Virus record (IMG/VR): IMGVR_UViG_3300009788_001127
Location: 1-50,763 of that record
From: a virus
Direction: 5' to 3' (one strand)
Length of the DNA: 50,763 nt
A program made the translations under genes and the position numbers. How positions within the stretch are numbered: the first letter of the stretch is position 1; each line of letters begins with the position of its first letter. The notes below the pieces were generated by a model that saw only the letters and a list, made by a program, of their open reading frames with translations, made no database searches and was not told the DNA's origin. Positions 8,086 through 14,390 of the stretch are shown piece after piece.

Positions 8086-8110
8086 TTAAAAAACCACCCT
8101 TTAGGTGGTG
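8086..8110 (-). terminator. Rho-independent terminator
   Basis: On the minus strand ACCACC-TAAAG-GGTGGT forms a six-pair hairpin followed directly by TTTTTT. It ends the transcript that contains TerS, TerL and the small-gene cluster, separating it from the portal operon. Confidence 0.85.
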
Positions 8111-8123
8111 TTGGAAACTATAA

Positions 8124-8137
8124 AAACAGACAGACAG
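8124..8137. repeat. Left arm of 14-bp inverted repeat around the 101-aa gene
   Basis: AAACAGACAGACAG lies between the stop of the 101-aa gene and its terminator. It is the perfect reverse complement of 8492-8505, in the same gene's 5' leader. In RNA the 5' and 3' untranslated regions could pair. Confidence 0.8.
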
Positions 8138-8149
8138 TGCTTGGTTTAT

Positions 8150-8455
8150 TTAGATATGTTCTACGGTTTTACCGTTCTCCATGAGAAAAGAATCACCAAT
8201 CTCAGCTAGAATCTGTACTTCATCATCTTTGCCTGGATTAACAAATATTTCCACGACATGAGAAGAGAACCCTTTATTGTCTTTTACATTCTCCTGATCA
8301 GTGCAGTGAGTAAGGTTAAGAAAATTTTGAAGAACACTTACTTCATTATCCTTCGCTCTTTGGATTGTCTTTGTGGTAAATTCTTTAACATTGCCTATGT
8401 AGCGAAACTTCTTACGTTCATCATCATTAAAGCCATACATTACTTTTAAAATCAT
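8150..8455 (-). CDS. 101-aa hypothetical protein between terL and portal
   Basis: The ORF starts MILKVMYGFNDDERKKF with AAGGAAG upstream. It is acidic, about half beta strands by eye, and ends with EIGDSFLMENGKTVEHI. No motif or membrane span is seen. Its leader contains a tetranucleotide array and its two flanks carry a 14-bp inverted repeat, which suggests post-transcriptional control or recent insertion as a cassette. Last gene before a terminator. Function unknown. Confidence 0.65.
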   Translation of the reverse strand: MILKVMYGFNDDERKKFRYIGNVKEFTTKTIQRAKDNEVSVLQNFLNLTHCTDQENVKDNKGFSSHVVEIFVNPGKDDEVQILAEIGDSFLMENGKTVEHI

Positions 8456-8473
8456 CTTTCTTCCTTTCTACGT

Positions 8474-8505
8474 GTCTGTCTGTCTGTCTATCTGTCTGTC
8501 TGTTT
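8474..8505. repeat. Tetranucleotide array (GTCT)n in 5' leader
   Basis: Eight near-perfect GTCT units (the fifth is ATCT, the last GTTT) lie 19-50 bases upstream of the 101-aa gene start. The right end forms the 14-bp inverted repeat with 8124-8137. Such arrays can change length by slipped-strand replication and so shift leader folding or start-site access; that is inference. Confidence 0.85.
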
Positions 8506-8522
8506 AAAGCGGTTAGGGTTGG

Positions 8523-8675
8523 TTAGTAAACTCGTCCGTAATCAACCTTGCAAGCGTTCTCAGATCGCTTATCTTGCATTGTTCGTTTATCTTCGGCTTG
8601 ATGTTTCCAAGGTTTACACATTAAGCAACCTGATCGTGTAGATTTCGGGCCTTTGCGTTTTTTATCTTTAGCCAT
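8523..8675 (-). CDS. 50-aa basic protein with two Cys near N-terminus
   Basis: The ORF starts MAKDKKRKGPKSTRSG and holds CLMC then KPWKHQAEDKR, with a third Cys late (ACKVDY). The high Lys/Arg content and the C-x2-C...H pattern suggest nucleic acid contact or a partial zinc site. GGGG precedes the ATG. It is one of four tiny genes packed after TerL. Confidence 0.55.
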   Translation of the reverse strand: MAKDKKRKGPKSTRSGCLMCKPWKHQAEDKRTMQDKRSENACKVDYGRVY

Positions 8676-8690
8676 TACCCCTACTTTTCC

Positions 8691-8855
8691 TTAACCAGAA
8701 TATCCGTATTTATTCCAATATTTCCTATGCTCTTTAAGTTCTTTTTCACGCTTTAGATCATTCATTTGCTTGCGATATAGAACTGTTCGTTCTCTCTTTT
8801 CTTTCTTTGAGTGTGGGCTATGATAAGCTCTGTAGTTCATATCTGGAGGTATCAC
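8691..8855 (-). CDS. 54-aa charged helical protein, GTG start
   Basis: It starts GTG with AGGAG five bases before, and overlaps the stop of the 39-aa zinc-ribbon gene (GTGA). Residues 17-45 are a dense run of Lys, Arg and Glu (KKEKRERTVLYRKQ, LKREKELKEH), likely a single long helix. No family recognised. The neat overlap and good binding site support translation. Confidence 0.55.
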   Translation of the reverse strand: MIPPDMNYRAYHSPHSKKEKRERTVLYRKQMNDLKREKELKEHRKYWNKYGYSG

Positions 8856-8971
8856 GACTTCTCCTTTTGGTTGGAGAGGGATGTTAACTCAATTAAGCAT
8901 TGACTACAAACTTCTTCAACCATATTTGTTACTAACTTTCCACACCTATCGCATATCGTTGGTCCTGTCAT
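8852..8971 (-). CDS. 39-aa zinc-ribbon protein
   Basis: A 39-residue ORF with CDRCG at 7-11 and CSQC at 22-25, two Cys-x2-Cys knuckles as in a minimal zinc ribbon. AAAGGAG lies ahead of its ATG. Such tiny zinc ribbons in phages often bind nucleic acid or a host protein; the target here is unknown. The stop overlaps the next gene's GTG. Confidence 0.65.
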   Translation of the reverse strand: MTGPTICDRCGKLVTNMVEEVCSQCLIELTSLSNQKEKS

Positions 8972-8990
8972 CCCTCTACTCCTTTAGTGT

Positions 8991-9125
8991 TTAGCCTGAG
9001 TACTGAAAGTAACTTATCCTTTTTGCGTTCTTTCGCTCTTTGTTTTTCTCTCTACGACCCTCAGACTTATACCTTGAACACTTGCCGTTTCTCTTGCCTC
9101 GGCTTAGTTTACTTCCTTTTGCCAT
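8991..9125 (-). CDS. 44-aa strongly basic protein
   Basis: The ORF (MAKGSKLSRGKRNGK...) is more than one third Lys and Arg with almost no acidic residues. It ends aromatic (RISYFQYSG). AAGGAG precedes two ATG codons; the second has the better spacing. It probably binds nucleic acid or is a small DNA-packing protein, given its place directly after TerL. No homologue recognised by eye. Confidence 0.55.
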   Translation of the reverse strand: MAKGSKLSRGKRNGKCSRYKSEGRREKNKERKNAKRISYFQYSG

Positions 9126-9163
9126 CATCTACTCCTTGGTTGGGTGGTCAAGTATACCACGAA

Positions 9164-10468
9164 CTAAAACTTCCCTTCATTAACATACTCATCCTCATAC
9201 TCTTCGACCATCTCATGTGTCTCTTCTTTTTGATTCATCTTTCGATGGGTTGCAAGCCCGTACCTAAGAGCGTCCATAGCGTCGTCTTTAAACTTGACCG
9301 GTTCCTCTAAGACATTCCCTTGCCTATCCTCGCGCCTCTTATAGCTCTGTATCTCTTTGATCGTGTTGACGCAACGAGGATGAATGATGAGCTTATACTT
9401 TTGAACTACATCAATACCCTCTGTAACCGACTTATAAGCCTGATAAACAAGTATTCCTTCTTGCTCCATATCCTCTATCCGCGCAGGATCGGCGCTATCG
9501 CAATAAGTCGGAGCTCTTACGTCATATAGTGCTTGTTTAGCATTTATCAGCTCAATAAACTCTGGATTGGTTAATCCCTTCTCGTATATCTCATCGGTAA
9601 TCATTACCGTGTTCTCTTTGATGACTAATAACAACCATACCGACGGATGAACAAACCCGAAGTCAACACCGCAGATAACATCATCAATATTGTTTCTATC
9701 TATCTCGAATTCTTTAACCTGATAGTTGTTATAAATCTTATTCTGGAATACGCCCCATTCACCCTTAGCGTATATCATCCACTGATTATGGTCCTGCTCT
9801 TCTAAGTCCTCTAAATCCTGTATCTCTTCTTTAGCCGCGAACTGGTTATCAAGATATGTAAACTGGTGCCACTCGCCTTGGTCTTTGTCGAATATCTTTG
9901 TCTTTAACCAATGGTTCTGATCGACCGGATTGAAACTGTATATCCTTTGAGCATAAGCATCTACTATGCCCTGCTTCTTATCGTCTAAGACACCGCCACG
10001 CATCCTACGGCGTATCTGTAAGTATTCGTTATAGGATAGCTCTGTCGGTTCCTCGAACCACATATTGGTGACATCGGTTAATGATTTGATTCTCTCTGCC
10101 GGTTCGCCTGTAGAGGTAACTACGGGAATAAAAAGGATCTCCGAGCCGTTCTTAAACTTGATGCTCATATCCGTCTTATTTAATTCACACTCAACGTTCC
10201 ACTCTCTAAGCGTCTTAGTTATCAGCGCCCAGCAAGTGAGCTTAAGTGATGGCTTGTACTTCCTGATGACTACGAACCTACGTTTGGGATAAGCCTGACA
10301 CTTGAGAATTACCTTTTGTGCGGCTGCATAGGACTTGCCTGAGTCAGCACCGCCGTAGAGGTAGAGGTCGCGTTCTCTTGATCTGAATACTTCGCTAAAC
10401 GATTTGTTTAAGTGGTCTTGGCTTAAGACCAGACTTTCCTGTAACGTCGAATTCTGGTTGGACGACAA
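9164..10468 (-). CDS. terL: Terminase large subunit
   Basis: A 434-residue DNA packaging motor. The N-terminal ATPase has Walker A GGADSGKS at 39-46 and Walker B ending WFEE near 137-140. The C-terminal RNase H-like nuclease has Asp residues in CGVDFGF (about 269), CDSADPAR (about 324-327) and FKDDAMDALRYG near the end. The length is typical of the PBSX/Terminase_3 type. The only sensible start is a TTG that overlaps TerS by about 74 bases; no ATG exists before Walker A. It works with TerS and the portal at the prohead vertex. Confidence 0.93.
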   Translation of the reverse strand: MSSNQNSTLQESLVLSQDHLNKSFSEVFRSRERDLYLYGGADSGKSYAAAQKVILKCQAYPKRRFVVIRKYKPSLKLTCWALITKTLREWNVECELNKTDMSIKFKNGSEILFIPVVTSTGEPAERIKSLTDVTNMWFEEPTELSYNEYLQIRRRMRGGVLDDKKQGIVDAYAQRIYSFNPVDQNHWLKTKIFDKDQGEWHQFTYLDNQFAAKEEIQDLEDLEEQDHNQWMIYAKGEWGVFQNKIYNNYQVKEFEIDRNNIDDVICGVDFGFVHPSVWLLLVIKENTVMITDEIYEKGLTNPEFIELINAKQALYDVRAPTYCDSADPARIEDMEQEGILVYQAYKSVTEGIDVVQKYKLIIHPRCVNTIKEIQSYKRREDRQGNVLEEPVKFKDDAMDALRYGLATHRKMNQKEETHEMVEEYEDEYVNEGKF

Positions 10469-10793
10469 TTACCTGCACCCCGACTCTGTGATCGATTTCC
10501 AGCTTCTCAACTAATTTACCTGTGTGTTGCAATAAAAGTTTAATCGCATTGACGTTACCTGCCTTGGCTTCCGTTGCAAGCGATTTAATGACGTCGGGTA
10601 ACTGACCTTCAAGGTAAAACATCGCCCTATTGTAAACCGCATCCCAAAATCCATCTTGGTTCTGCCAACGATAAAACGTTCTCGAATTGTATCCCATGTC
10701 GGTCGCTATTTCTTCGTTTGACCTTGTATCTTGGGGGTTAGCCTTTATGTCTATGAATTTTAATTGCTTAGGTGTCCATTCATTTTCCGACAT
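10395..10793 (-). CDS. terS: Terminase small subunit
   Basis: A 132-residue protein just upstream of TerL. The N-terminal part (WTPKQLKFIDIKA, then SNEEIATDMGYNSRTFYRWQN) is a helix-turn-helix of the kind that recognises the packaging site, followed by an oligomerisation helix region. ATG start with GAGG upstream. Its leader holds a promoter, a hairpin and a terminator, so its expression is probably controlled by read-through. Confidence 0.8.
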   Translation of the reverse strand: MSENEWTPKQLKFIDIKANPQDTRSNEEIATDMGYNSRTFYRWQNQDGFWDAVYNRAMFYLEGQLPDVIKSLATEAKAGNVNAIKLLLQHTGKLVEKLEIDHRVGVQVIVVQPEFDVTGKSGLKPRPLKQIV

Positions 10794-10813
10794 TATCCGA
10801 CCTCGTTTTGATA

Positions 10814-10841
10814 ATAAAAAAAGCCCTCTACTCAGGCTTTA
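10814..10841 (-). terminator. Terminator just upstream of TerS
   Basis: On the minus strand AAAGCC-(9 nt)-GGCTTT is followed by a T run (GGCTTTTTTT). It stops the early operon but also lies between the nearest promoter and TerS, so TerS needs read-through or antitermination. The T run ends about 20 bases before the TerS start. Confidence 0.8.
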
Positions 10842-10844
10842 CTG

Positions 10845-10860
10845 GATACCTCTCGGTATC
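10845..10860 (-). promoter_or_regulatory. 5'-terminal GNRA hairpin of leader RNA
   Basis: GATACC-GAGA-GGTATC is a perfect six-pair stem with a GNRA tetraloop on the minus strand. It starts at the expected transcription start of the promoter at 10868-10896, so it would cap the RNA. It lies directly before the terminator, resembling 5' RNA elements that modify polymerase. Confidence 0.55.
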
Positions 10861-10867
10861 ATACAAA

Positions 10868-10896
10868 AGAATAATCCTTTTATTTTCCCGTGTCAA
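10868..10896 (-). promoter_or_regulatory. Sigma70-type promoter for the terminase operon
   Basis: Minus strand TTGACA, 17-base spacer, TATTCT. The -35 is perfect and the -10 matches at four of six. This is the third of three CTTGAC repeats spaced exactly 18 bp apart (10891, 10909, 10927 on the plus strand as GTCAAG), so activator or repressor sites may overlap. Expected start near 10861. Confidence 0.6.
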
Positions 10897-10933
10897 GATT
10901 TGTTTAAAGGTCAAGAGCTTGCACGGTGTCAAG
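10891..10933 (-). repeat. Three CTTGAC direct repeats, 18-bp spacing
   Basis: On the minus strand CTTGACA, CTTGACC and CTTGACA begin exactly 18 bp apart. The first overlaps the stop of the upstream gene. The spacing, close to two helical turns, fits regulator binding or stacked promoters. The third copy serves as a -35 box. Confidence 0.7.
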
Positions 10934-11261
10934 TTTTTATCCCCATTTCCTTCTTTAGCCATCTTGCATAATCTAGCTTGATTAGAAGTGTAATCCTTAA
11001 ATCGTTAAAATAGTTATTTACATGAGTGTCTCCGGTTGGCTCTACCGATCTAGGCCTGTTGACTTCAACAACTGAAGCGTTAGTTCCTGTCGGTAGATTA
11101 AGCGGTGGAGCGTTATGCTTTTGTAAATCCCTAACCTCGTAAGATAATTCTTCAAGAATCTCGTCTATCTCTGTAGCGTATGTCTTGCCCTCTCGCTTAT
11201 ACTTGGCTCGCTGTGAGGCGTTAGTATTGCGCTGTCGTTCTTTGTCGGTTATGATGCTCAA
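10929..11261 (-). CDS. 110-aa hypothetical protein, last gene of early operon
   Basis: TTG start (MSIITDKERQRNTNASQ) overlapping the upstream stop (TTGA). The N-terminal 30 residues are basic, with a following acidic helix (IDEILEELSYEVRDLQ) and a proline/asparagine linker, then a C-terminal helix (YARWLKKEMG). It has no recognised family. As the last gene before the early terminator it could be a regulator of the terminase promoter, but this is only position-based. Confidence 0.5.
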   Translation of the reverse strand: MSIITDKERQRNTNASQRAKYKREGKTYATEIDEILEELSYEVRDLQKHNAPPLNLPTGTNASVVEVNRPRSVEPTGDTHVNNYFNDLRITLLIKLDYARWLKKEMGIKT

Positions 11262-11512
11262 AATCTCTCCCTTAACTTATTCGGAGTTATCGCTGCGAAA
11301 TCTTGAACGTTCTCGTAATATTGATCGACTAGAGAAATTGTTTCATTAACGCCGTTTACAATCTGATCGCCGTCTTCGTCTGATAAGAAATAACCGTAAA
11401 CTTTTACTTGCGTAAATCCTGCTTCAAGCGATACGTCGAAATATCCGTGCTTTATAATCCCGATGTAAAAGTCTTCCCAATCCTTTATTTTAATCCGTTG
11501 TCCGGCTTTCAT
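11258..11512 (-). CDS. 84-aa hypothetical protein
   Basis: The ORF starts MKAGQRIKIKDWEDFYIG and is mostly beta-like in the first half (VKVYGYFLSDEDGD). No motif recognised. Overlap with the TTG of the next gene indicates it is part of the early operon. It has a weak GGGGTGA site before the ATG. Confidence 0.5.
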   Translation of the reverse strand: MKAGQRIKIKDWEDFYIGIIKHGYFDVSLEAGFTQVKVYGYFLSDEDGDQIVNGVNETISLVDQYYENVQDFAAITPNKLRERF

Positions 11513-11522
11513 TCTTCACCCC

Positions 11523-11729
11523 TTAAAGTATATTCCCATTATCCTCATACTCCTTACCTTTAAAATAACCCTCTTCGTATAACTCACTCCAAGCGTCAAG
11601 CCTATTCACCGGACCAACTGCCGAAGCAGGAACCGTCTTAAATCTATCAACATACCTCTTAAGCTGTTTCTTATGCCAAGATATCGGTCTGTTTCTATTC
11701 ATCCATGCTTTTGTTCTATCGTTTTTCAT
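11523..11729 (-). CDS. 68-aa basic hypothetical protein
   Basis: MKNDRTKAWMNRNRPISWHKKQ at the start is basic and aromatic, the second half acidic (ELYEEGYFKGKEYEDNG). The ATG with AAAGGTGA upstream is preferred to the GTG two codons earlier, which falls within the binding site. The start overlaps the 56-aa ORF. No family recognised. Confidence 0.5.
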   Translation of the reverse strand: MKNDRTKAWMNRNRPISWHKKQLKRYVDRFKTVPASAVGPVNRLDAWSELYEEGYFKGKEYEDNGNIL

Positions 11730-11886
11730 GTTCACCTTTCATAGCCAAGCTAAAGTGTAGTTTATCAAAACATAAAACTCCGAGAGGACAATATATCCTC
11801 CAAGCTATGTCAGGATTGCGTCTAATGTACGCATCATTCTGCATTAACCGAAGTATTCTCATATCTATCAAGCGTTGTTTCTCCAA
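11716..11886 (-). CDS. 56-aa ORF with TTG start
   Basis: GGAGGT lies five bases before TTG (LEKQRLIDMRILRLMQ). The protein is basic with two Cys (YCPLGVLCFDK). It overlaps both the 54-aa membrane ORF upstream and the 68-aa gene downstream in other frames, so it is supported by its binding site and by filling a gap, but is less sure than its neighbours. Confidence 0.4.
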   Translation of the reverse strand: MEKQRLIDMRILRLMQNDAYIRRNPDIAWRIYCPLGVLCFDKLHFSLAMKGEHEKR

Positions 11887-11998
11887 AACCTACCTCCATC
11901 CATTGCCAAACAAATACACCCATCAAAGCCATAGACCCTTGCAGCGCCATCCAGTAGAGCGGAGCATGGACGATTAGATTGTAGGCACTTGGATTCAT
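11834..11998 (-). CDS. 54-aa membrane protein
   Basis: MNPSAYNLIVHAPLYWMALQG continues into a hydrophobic, Trp/Met-rich segment ending FVWQWMEVGF, probably one or two short spans. Its ATG overlaps the stop of the lipoprotein gene (ATGA). It is one of several tiny membrane proteins in this operon; its function is unknown. Confidence 0.45.
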   Translation of the reverse strand: MNPSAYNLIVHAPLYWMALQGSMALMGVFVWQWMEVGFGETTLDRYENTSVNAE

Positions 11999-12354
11999 TT
12001 TAAATCCATATTAAATTCTTCTTTTATGCTATTCGGTGGAATATGGATTTCATATTCATTAGTCAGGATGAATATCTTTTTTTTGATATAAGGCGTTTTA
12101 TCTTCGGGTAAGTCCTGATAAACAACAGCATATCGCGCCTTGATTGTGCCTCCCTTTATGCCTTTACCCTCTTTTCCGTAATAGTGATAAACAAGTTCAC
12201 TATCGACTCGTCCGATACCTATAAAAAAGTTCCCTGATGTTCCTTGACTGTCGTTTAAGGCGACGATTTCGATTATTCGTTCATCCATCGGTTCTTCTTC
12301 GCAACCTGTTAATAAAAGCGATAAAAGAATCGTTATTATGATTAGCTTTTTCAC
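11995..12354 (-). CDS. Phage-encoded lipoprotein
   Basis: Starting at GTG the protein reads VKKLIIITILLSLLLTGC, a classic signal peptide with lipobox LLTGC, so it should be lipid-anchored outside the membrane. The mature part (about 100 aa) begins with acidic EEEP and has strands around FFIGIGRVDSELVYHYYG. An in-frame TTG six codons earlier exists, but the signal peptide fits the GTG. Phage lipoproteins often block superinfection (for example Ltp of TP-J34, or Cor/Llp); that role is inferred only. Confidence 0.7.
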   Translation of the reverse strand: MKKLIIITILLSLLLTGCEEEPMDERIIEIVALNDSQGTSGNFFIGIGRVDSELVYHYYGKEGKGIKGGTIKARYAVVYQDLPEDKTPYIKKKIFILTNEYEIHIPPNSIKEEFNMDLK

Positions 12355-12455
12355 ACCCTCCACCCCATCCAAGAACCATAAACCTGAACCGCCAGATAGC
12401 CAGCCATCATAGCCAACACGAATAAAACGAATTTGTTATTTGGTTTTTTATACAT
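12351..12455 (-). CDS. 34-aa single-span membrane peptide
   Basis: MYKKPNNKFVLFVLAMMAGY has a positive N-terminus and one hydrophobic helix, ending GSWMGWRV. The start overlaps the upstream stop (ATGTATAA) and the stop overlaps the GTG of the lipoprotein gene. The pairing with a lipoprotein is suggestive of a shared envelope role. Confidence 0.45.
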   Translation of the reverse strand: MYKKPNNKFVLFVLAMMAGYLAVQVYGSWMGWRV

Positions 12456-12645
12456 CGGCTTCACTCATCCTTTTAAACTCATCAGAATAAGGGATAAATA
12501 TTGTAGTTCCAAAACTGTTATCGTCCCAGTTCTCATAAACCCAACCGCCGGGGACTCTGAGATATTGAGAATAGTCACTCGGTTTCCACTTTTCGCCAAT
12601 CCTCAAATCGTAAAGTTCTGCCGCATAATGTATTGCTTTTTCCAT
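12448..12645 (-). CDS. 65-aa hypothetical protein
   Basis: Starts MEKAIHYAAELYDLRIGEKWKP. Acidic and aromatic, with WVYENWDDNSFGTTIFIP near the C-terminus. The ATG overlaps the RusA stop (TGATG) and is preceded by AAGGGGTGGAG. No family recognised. Confidence 0.5.
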   Translation of the reverse strand: MEKAIHYAAELYDLRIGEKWKPSDYSQYLRVPGGWVYENWDDNSFGTTIFIPYSDEFKRMSEADV

Positions 12646-13004
12646 CACTCCACCCCTTCAATAGAAATCTCCGCCCTCTGCTCCAAAACCGTATCAACCT
12701 TAAACTTAAAAGCGTGTAACTCAATAACCTGCTTATCGTCCTCGTAGGCTATGCCGTTTAGCGAATCTATCAGGCTCTTGCAGTAGTTATCTAAGTCCCC
12801 GTCCTTATTCCCATGAAGATACACCTTTATTTCGATTCTAATGTTTCCCCCTAGCCGTACTATACCTTTAGCCCTCGCTGTCCAACCAACGGTATCCTTG
12901 TAAGCCAGATAGCGCTTTGCTTGTTGGGTTATAAGTCCGGTCTGCACCTGTCGCCGTGTCATCCGTGCTGCCGGTACCGGTCTTCCTTCTACGGTGAAGT
13001 TCAT
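12645..13004 (-). CDS. rusA: RusA-type Holliday junction resolvase
   Basis: 119 residues, the usual length. The catalytic acidic cluster is clear: GDLDNYCKSLIDSLNG with Asp 70, 72 and 80, then YEDD at 88-90. The N-terminal VEGRPVPAARMTR is the typical RusA opening strand and basic loop. It cuts four-way junctions left by recombination and replication, so that concatemers can be packaged. It fits with the RecT system further upstream in the same operon. Confidence 0.88.
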   Translation of the reverse strand: MNFTVEGRPVPAARMTRRQVQTGLITQQAKRYLAYKDTVGWTARAKGIVRLGGNIRIEIKVYLHGNKDGDLDNYCKSLIDSLNGIAYEDDKQVIELHAFKFKVDTVLEQRAEISIEGVE

Positions 13005-13267
13005 TATTCGCCTTTTTCCAAAATGTATCTTCCATTTAACTCAACCGATTTACCTTCAAGCTCTGGATACTCGTTCATTATTTCATTCCATAACTGAGCT
13101 TTAACCGCTGCATAGTCTTTGAAAACGCTGGTGATAGCTTGATAGTCATATTTCTTAAAGAATCTTCCCTGACCTTTGACAACTAACTTTTTTATCTCGC
13201 ATAATTCATCGACCCTATAATTGAACTCCCTAATTCTTTTAGTTATCTGAAATCTTTGACCTTTCAT
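13004..13267 (-). CDS. 87-aa hypothetical protein
   Basis: Starts MKGQRFQITKRIREFNYRV. Basic first half, with helical KDYAAVKAQLWNEIMNEYPEL in the middle. Coupled by ATGA to the gene upstream and adjacent to RusA. No motif recognised. Confidence 0.5.
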   Translation of the reverse strand: MKGQRFQITKRIREFNYRVDELCEIKKLVVKGQGRFFKKYDYQAITSVFKDYAAVKAQLWNEIMNEYPELEGKSVELNGRYILEKGE

Positions 13268-13491
13268 ATCTTAGCCCTCTCCCCACTCTGTTTACTTGTT
13301 GTTTTATGGTTCTTCCCATATCCAGACGATAACGCCTGATACGAGTCTATCCCACCCATAGAAGCCGATTTATCCATGTTACCTTGTCGCCACTTTTTAA
13401 ACTCAGCGTTCAGAGGGCACCGTGCCTGCGGATAGAGCTTACAGACTGTGCAGGGTTCGGTTATCTTGCAGGTGTCTGGTTTTTCGATCAT
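13264..13491 (-). CDS. 75-aa cysteine-rich protein
   Basis: Five Cys lie in the first 30 residues (TCKITEPCTVCKLYPQARC), a likely zinc-binding cluster, followed by a basic and serine-rich tail (KTTSKQSGERAK). The gene overlaps both neighbours by four bases. Possibly a small DNA-binding protein; not assigned. Confidence 0.55.
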   Translation of the reverse strand: MIEKPDTCKITEPCTVCKLYPQARCPLNAEFKKWRQGNMDKSASMGGIDSYQALSSGYGKNHKTTSKQSGERAKI

Positions 13492-13562
13492 GGCTCTAAC
13501 CTATTATCCGCAAGAGCTGGTAAAAGCAAAATTACAATAAGTATCAACCACGCAAACCACAC
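13488..13562 (-). CDS. 24-aa hydrophobic peptide
   Basis: GTG start with GGGGAGGT nine bases before; the product (VWFAWLILIVILLLPALA then DNRLEP) is one hydrophobic helix. It is linked by overlaps to the 34-aa peptide upstream and the Cys-rich gene downstream. Very short, so only moderately supported. Confidence 0.35.
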   Translation of the reverse strand: MWFAWLILIVILLLPALADNRLEP

Positions 13563-13666
13563 TAAAACCTACCTCCCCTATAATCTTTTTTAATAAAATA
13601 TATAGCTATCACACACCAAACGACGATTAACAATATCATTATCAAACTATCTTCTTGGCTCCACAT
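13562..13666 (-). CDS. 34-aa membrane peptide
   Basis: MWSQEDSLIMILLIVVWCVI has one membrane span followed by a basic end (KKDYRGGRF). A strong GGGAGGT precedes the ATG. It forms a tandem pair with the 24-aa hydrophobic peptide, which resembles small toxin-like or holin-like pairs only in size. Confidence 0.45.
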   Translation of the reverse strand: MWSQEDSLIMILLIVVWCVIAIYFIKKDYRGGRF

Positions 13667-13676
13667 CTCTACCTCC

Positions 13677-14267
13677 CTAAACCGCCAAATAATCCGCTAG
13701 TACCGGCTCTCGATTCTTTATCGCGCTCTTAGTTTTAAACTTTACCCAGACTTTATCGATATTAACCTCGTAGTTCTTACCCTCTTCGACCAACGTCTTT
13801 AATGCCTCAGTCTCATCGATCATCCCCTTATCAATTTGTCTGGACAGCATACAAGCGAACTGACATAACTCGTAAGCCTTATCATGTTGCCACTTAACGA
13901 GATCCGAAGCGTGGCAAGTTAGAATCCTAAGACCCCAGCGAGTACCGAACGGACTGAGCTTCTCCATCTCTTCACTCTCTTTTTTGATCTCTGCCGCTTT
14001 CTTATCGCTAACGACTTCTCTCATGTGATCGTGATAAACGGCTTTCATCTGTGCTATCGATGGGAAGTTATAACTGATCTCTCCGTTCTTCAGTGGCTTA
14101 TAGCACTTCTCGAACTCGTCTAAATTGAAGTATCCGATTTCCTTGTAGTATCCGGCTATGCGGTTTTTATGGACATTCTTACCTAGTCCTGTGGCTATCT
14201 CTTCCATCAAGCCTGAGAACCTTGTAAAATCAGCGTCGTTCTTTGGATCGTGGTTTTCGTCAAACAT
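13677..14267 (-). CDS. 196-aa hypothetical protein, possible helicase loader
   Basis: The start MFDENHDPKNDADFTRF is chosen because AGGAGG lies exactly before it; a longer reading frame upstream has no binding site. The protein is helical, with WGLRILTCHASDLVKWQH in the middle and a basic C-terminus. It follows the DnaD-like replication protein, the usual place of a helicase loader, but no AAA+ motif is present. The replication role is inferred from position. Confidence 0.55.
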   Translation of the reverse strand: MFDENHDPKNDADFTRFSGLMEEIATGLGKNVHKNRIAGYYKEIGYFNLDEFEKCYKPLKNGEISYNFPSIAQMKAVYHDHMREVVSDKKAAEIKKESEEMEKLSPFGTRWGLRILTCHASDLVKWQHDKAYELCQFACMLSRQIDKGMIDETEALKTLVEEGKNYEVNIDKVWVKFKTKSAIKNREPVLADYLAV

Positions 14268-14269
14268 CT

Positions 14270-14365
14270 TTAATCCTCCTGCGTTAATTTTAATAAAATT
14301 CCTACCGCTGCGTACCATATCGCGGTAATTGTGTCCTCTTTGATTATTTGAAAATAAAACGCCAT
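14270..14365 (-). CDS. 31-aa small ORF
   Basis: MAFYFQIIKEDTITAIWYAAV fills the gap between the replication genes; GGAG precedes the ATG and its last codons contain the AGGAGG site of the next gene. The weak binding site and small size make it uncertain. Confidence 0.35.
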   Translation of the reverse strand: MAFYFQIIKEDTITAIWYAAVGILLKLTQED

Positions 14366-14390
14366 TATTACAACTCCAAAAAATAAACAC

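Noticed and set aside
8474-8505. CRISPR-like array
   Set aside because: The units are a four-base microsatellite with no spacers; no cas genes are present.
14268-14390. N-terminal extension of the 196-aa gene (MFIFWSC...)
   Set aside because: The internal ATG has a perfect AGGAGG; the extension has none and overlaps another small ORF.
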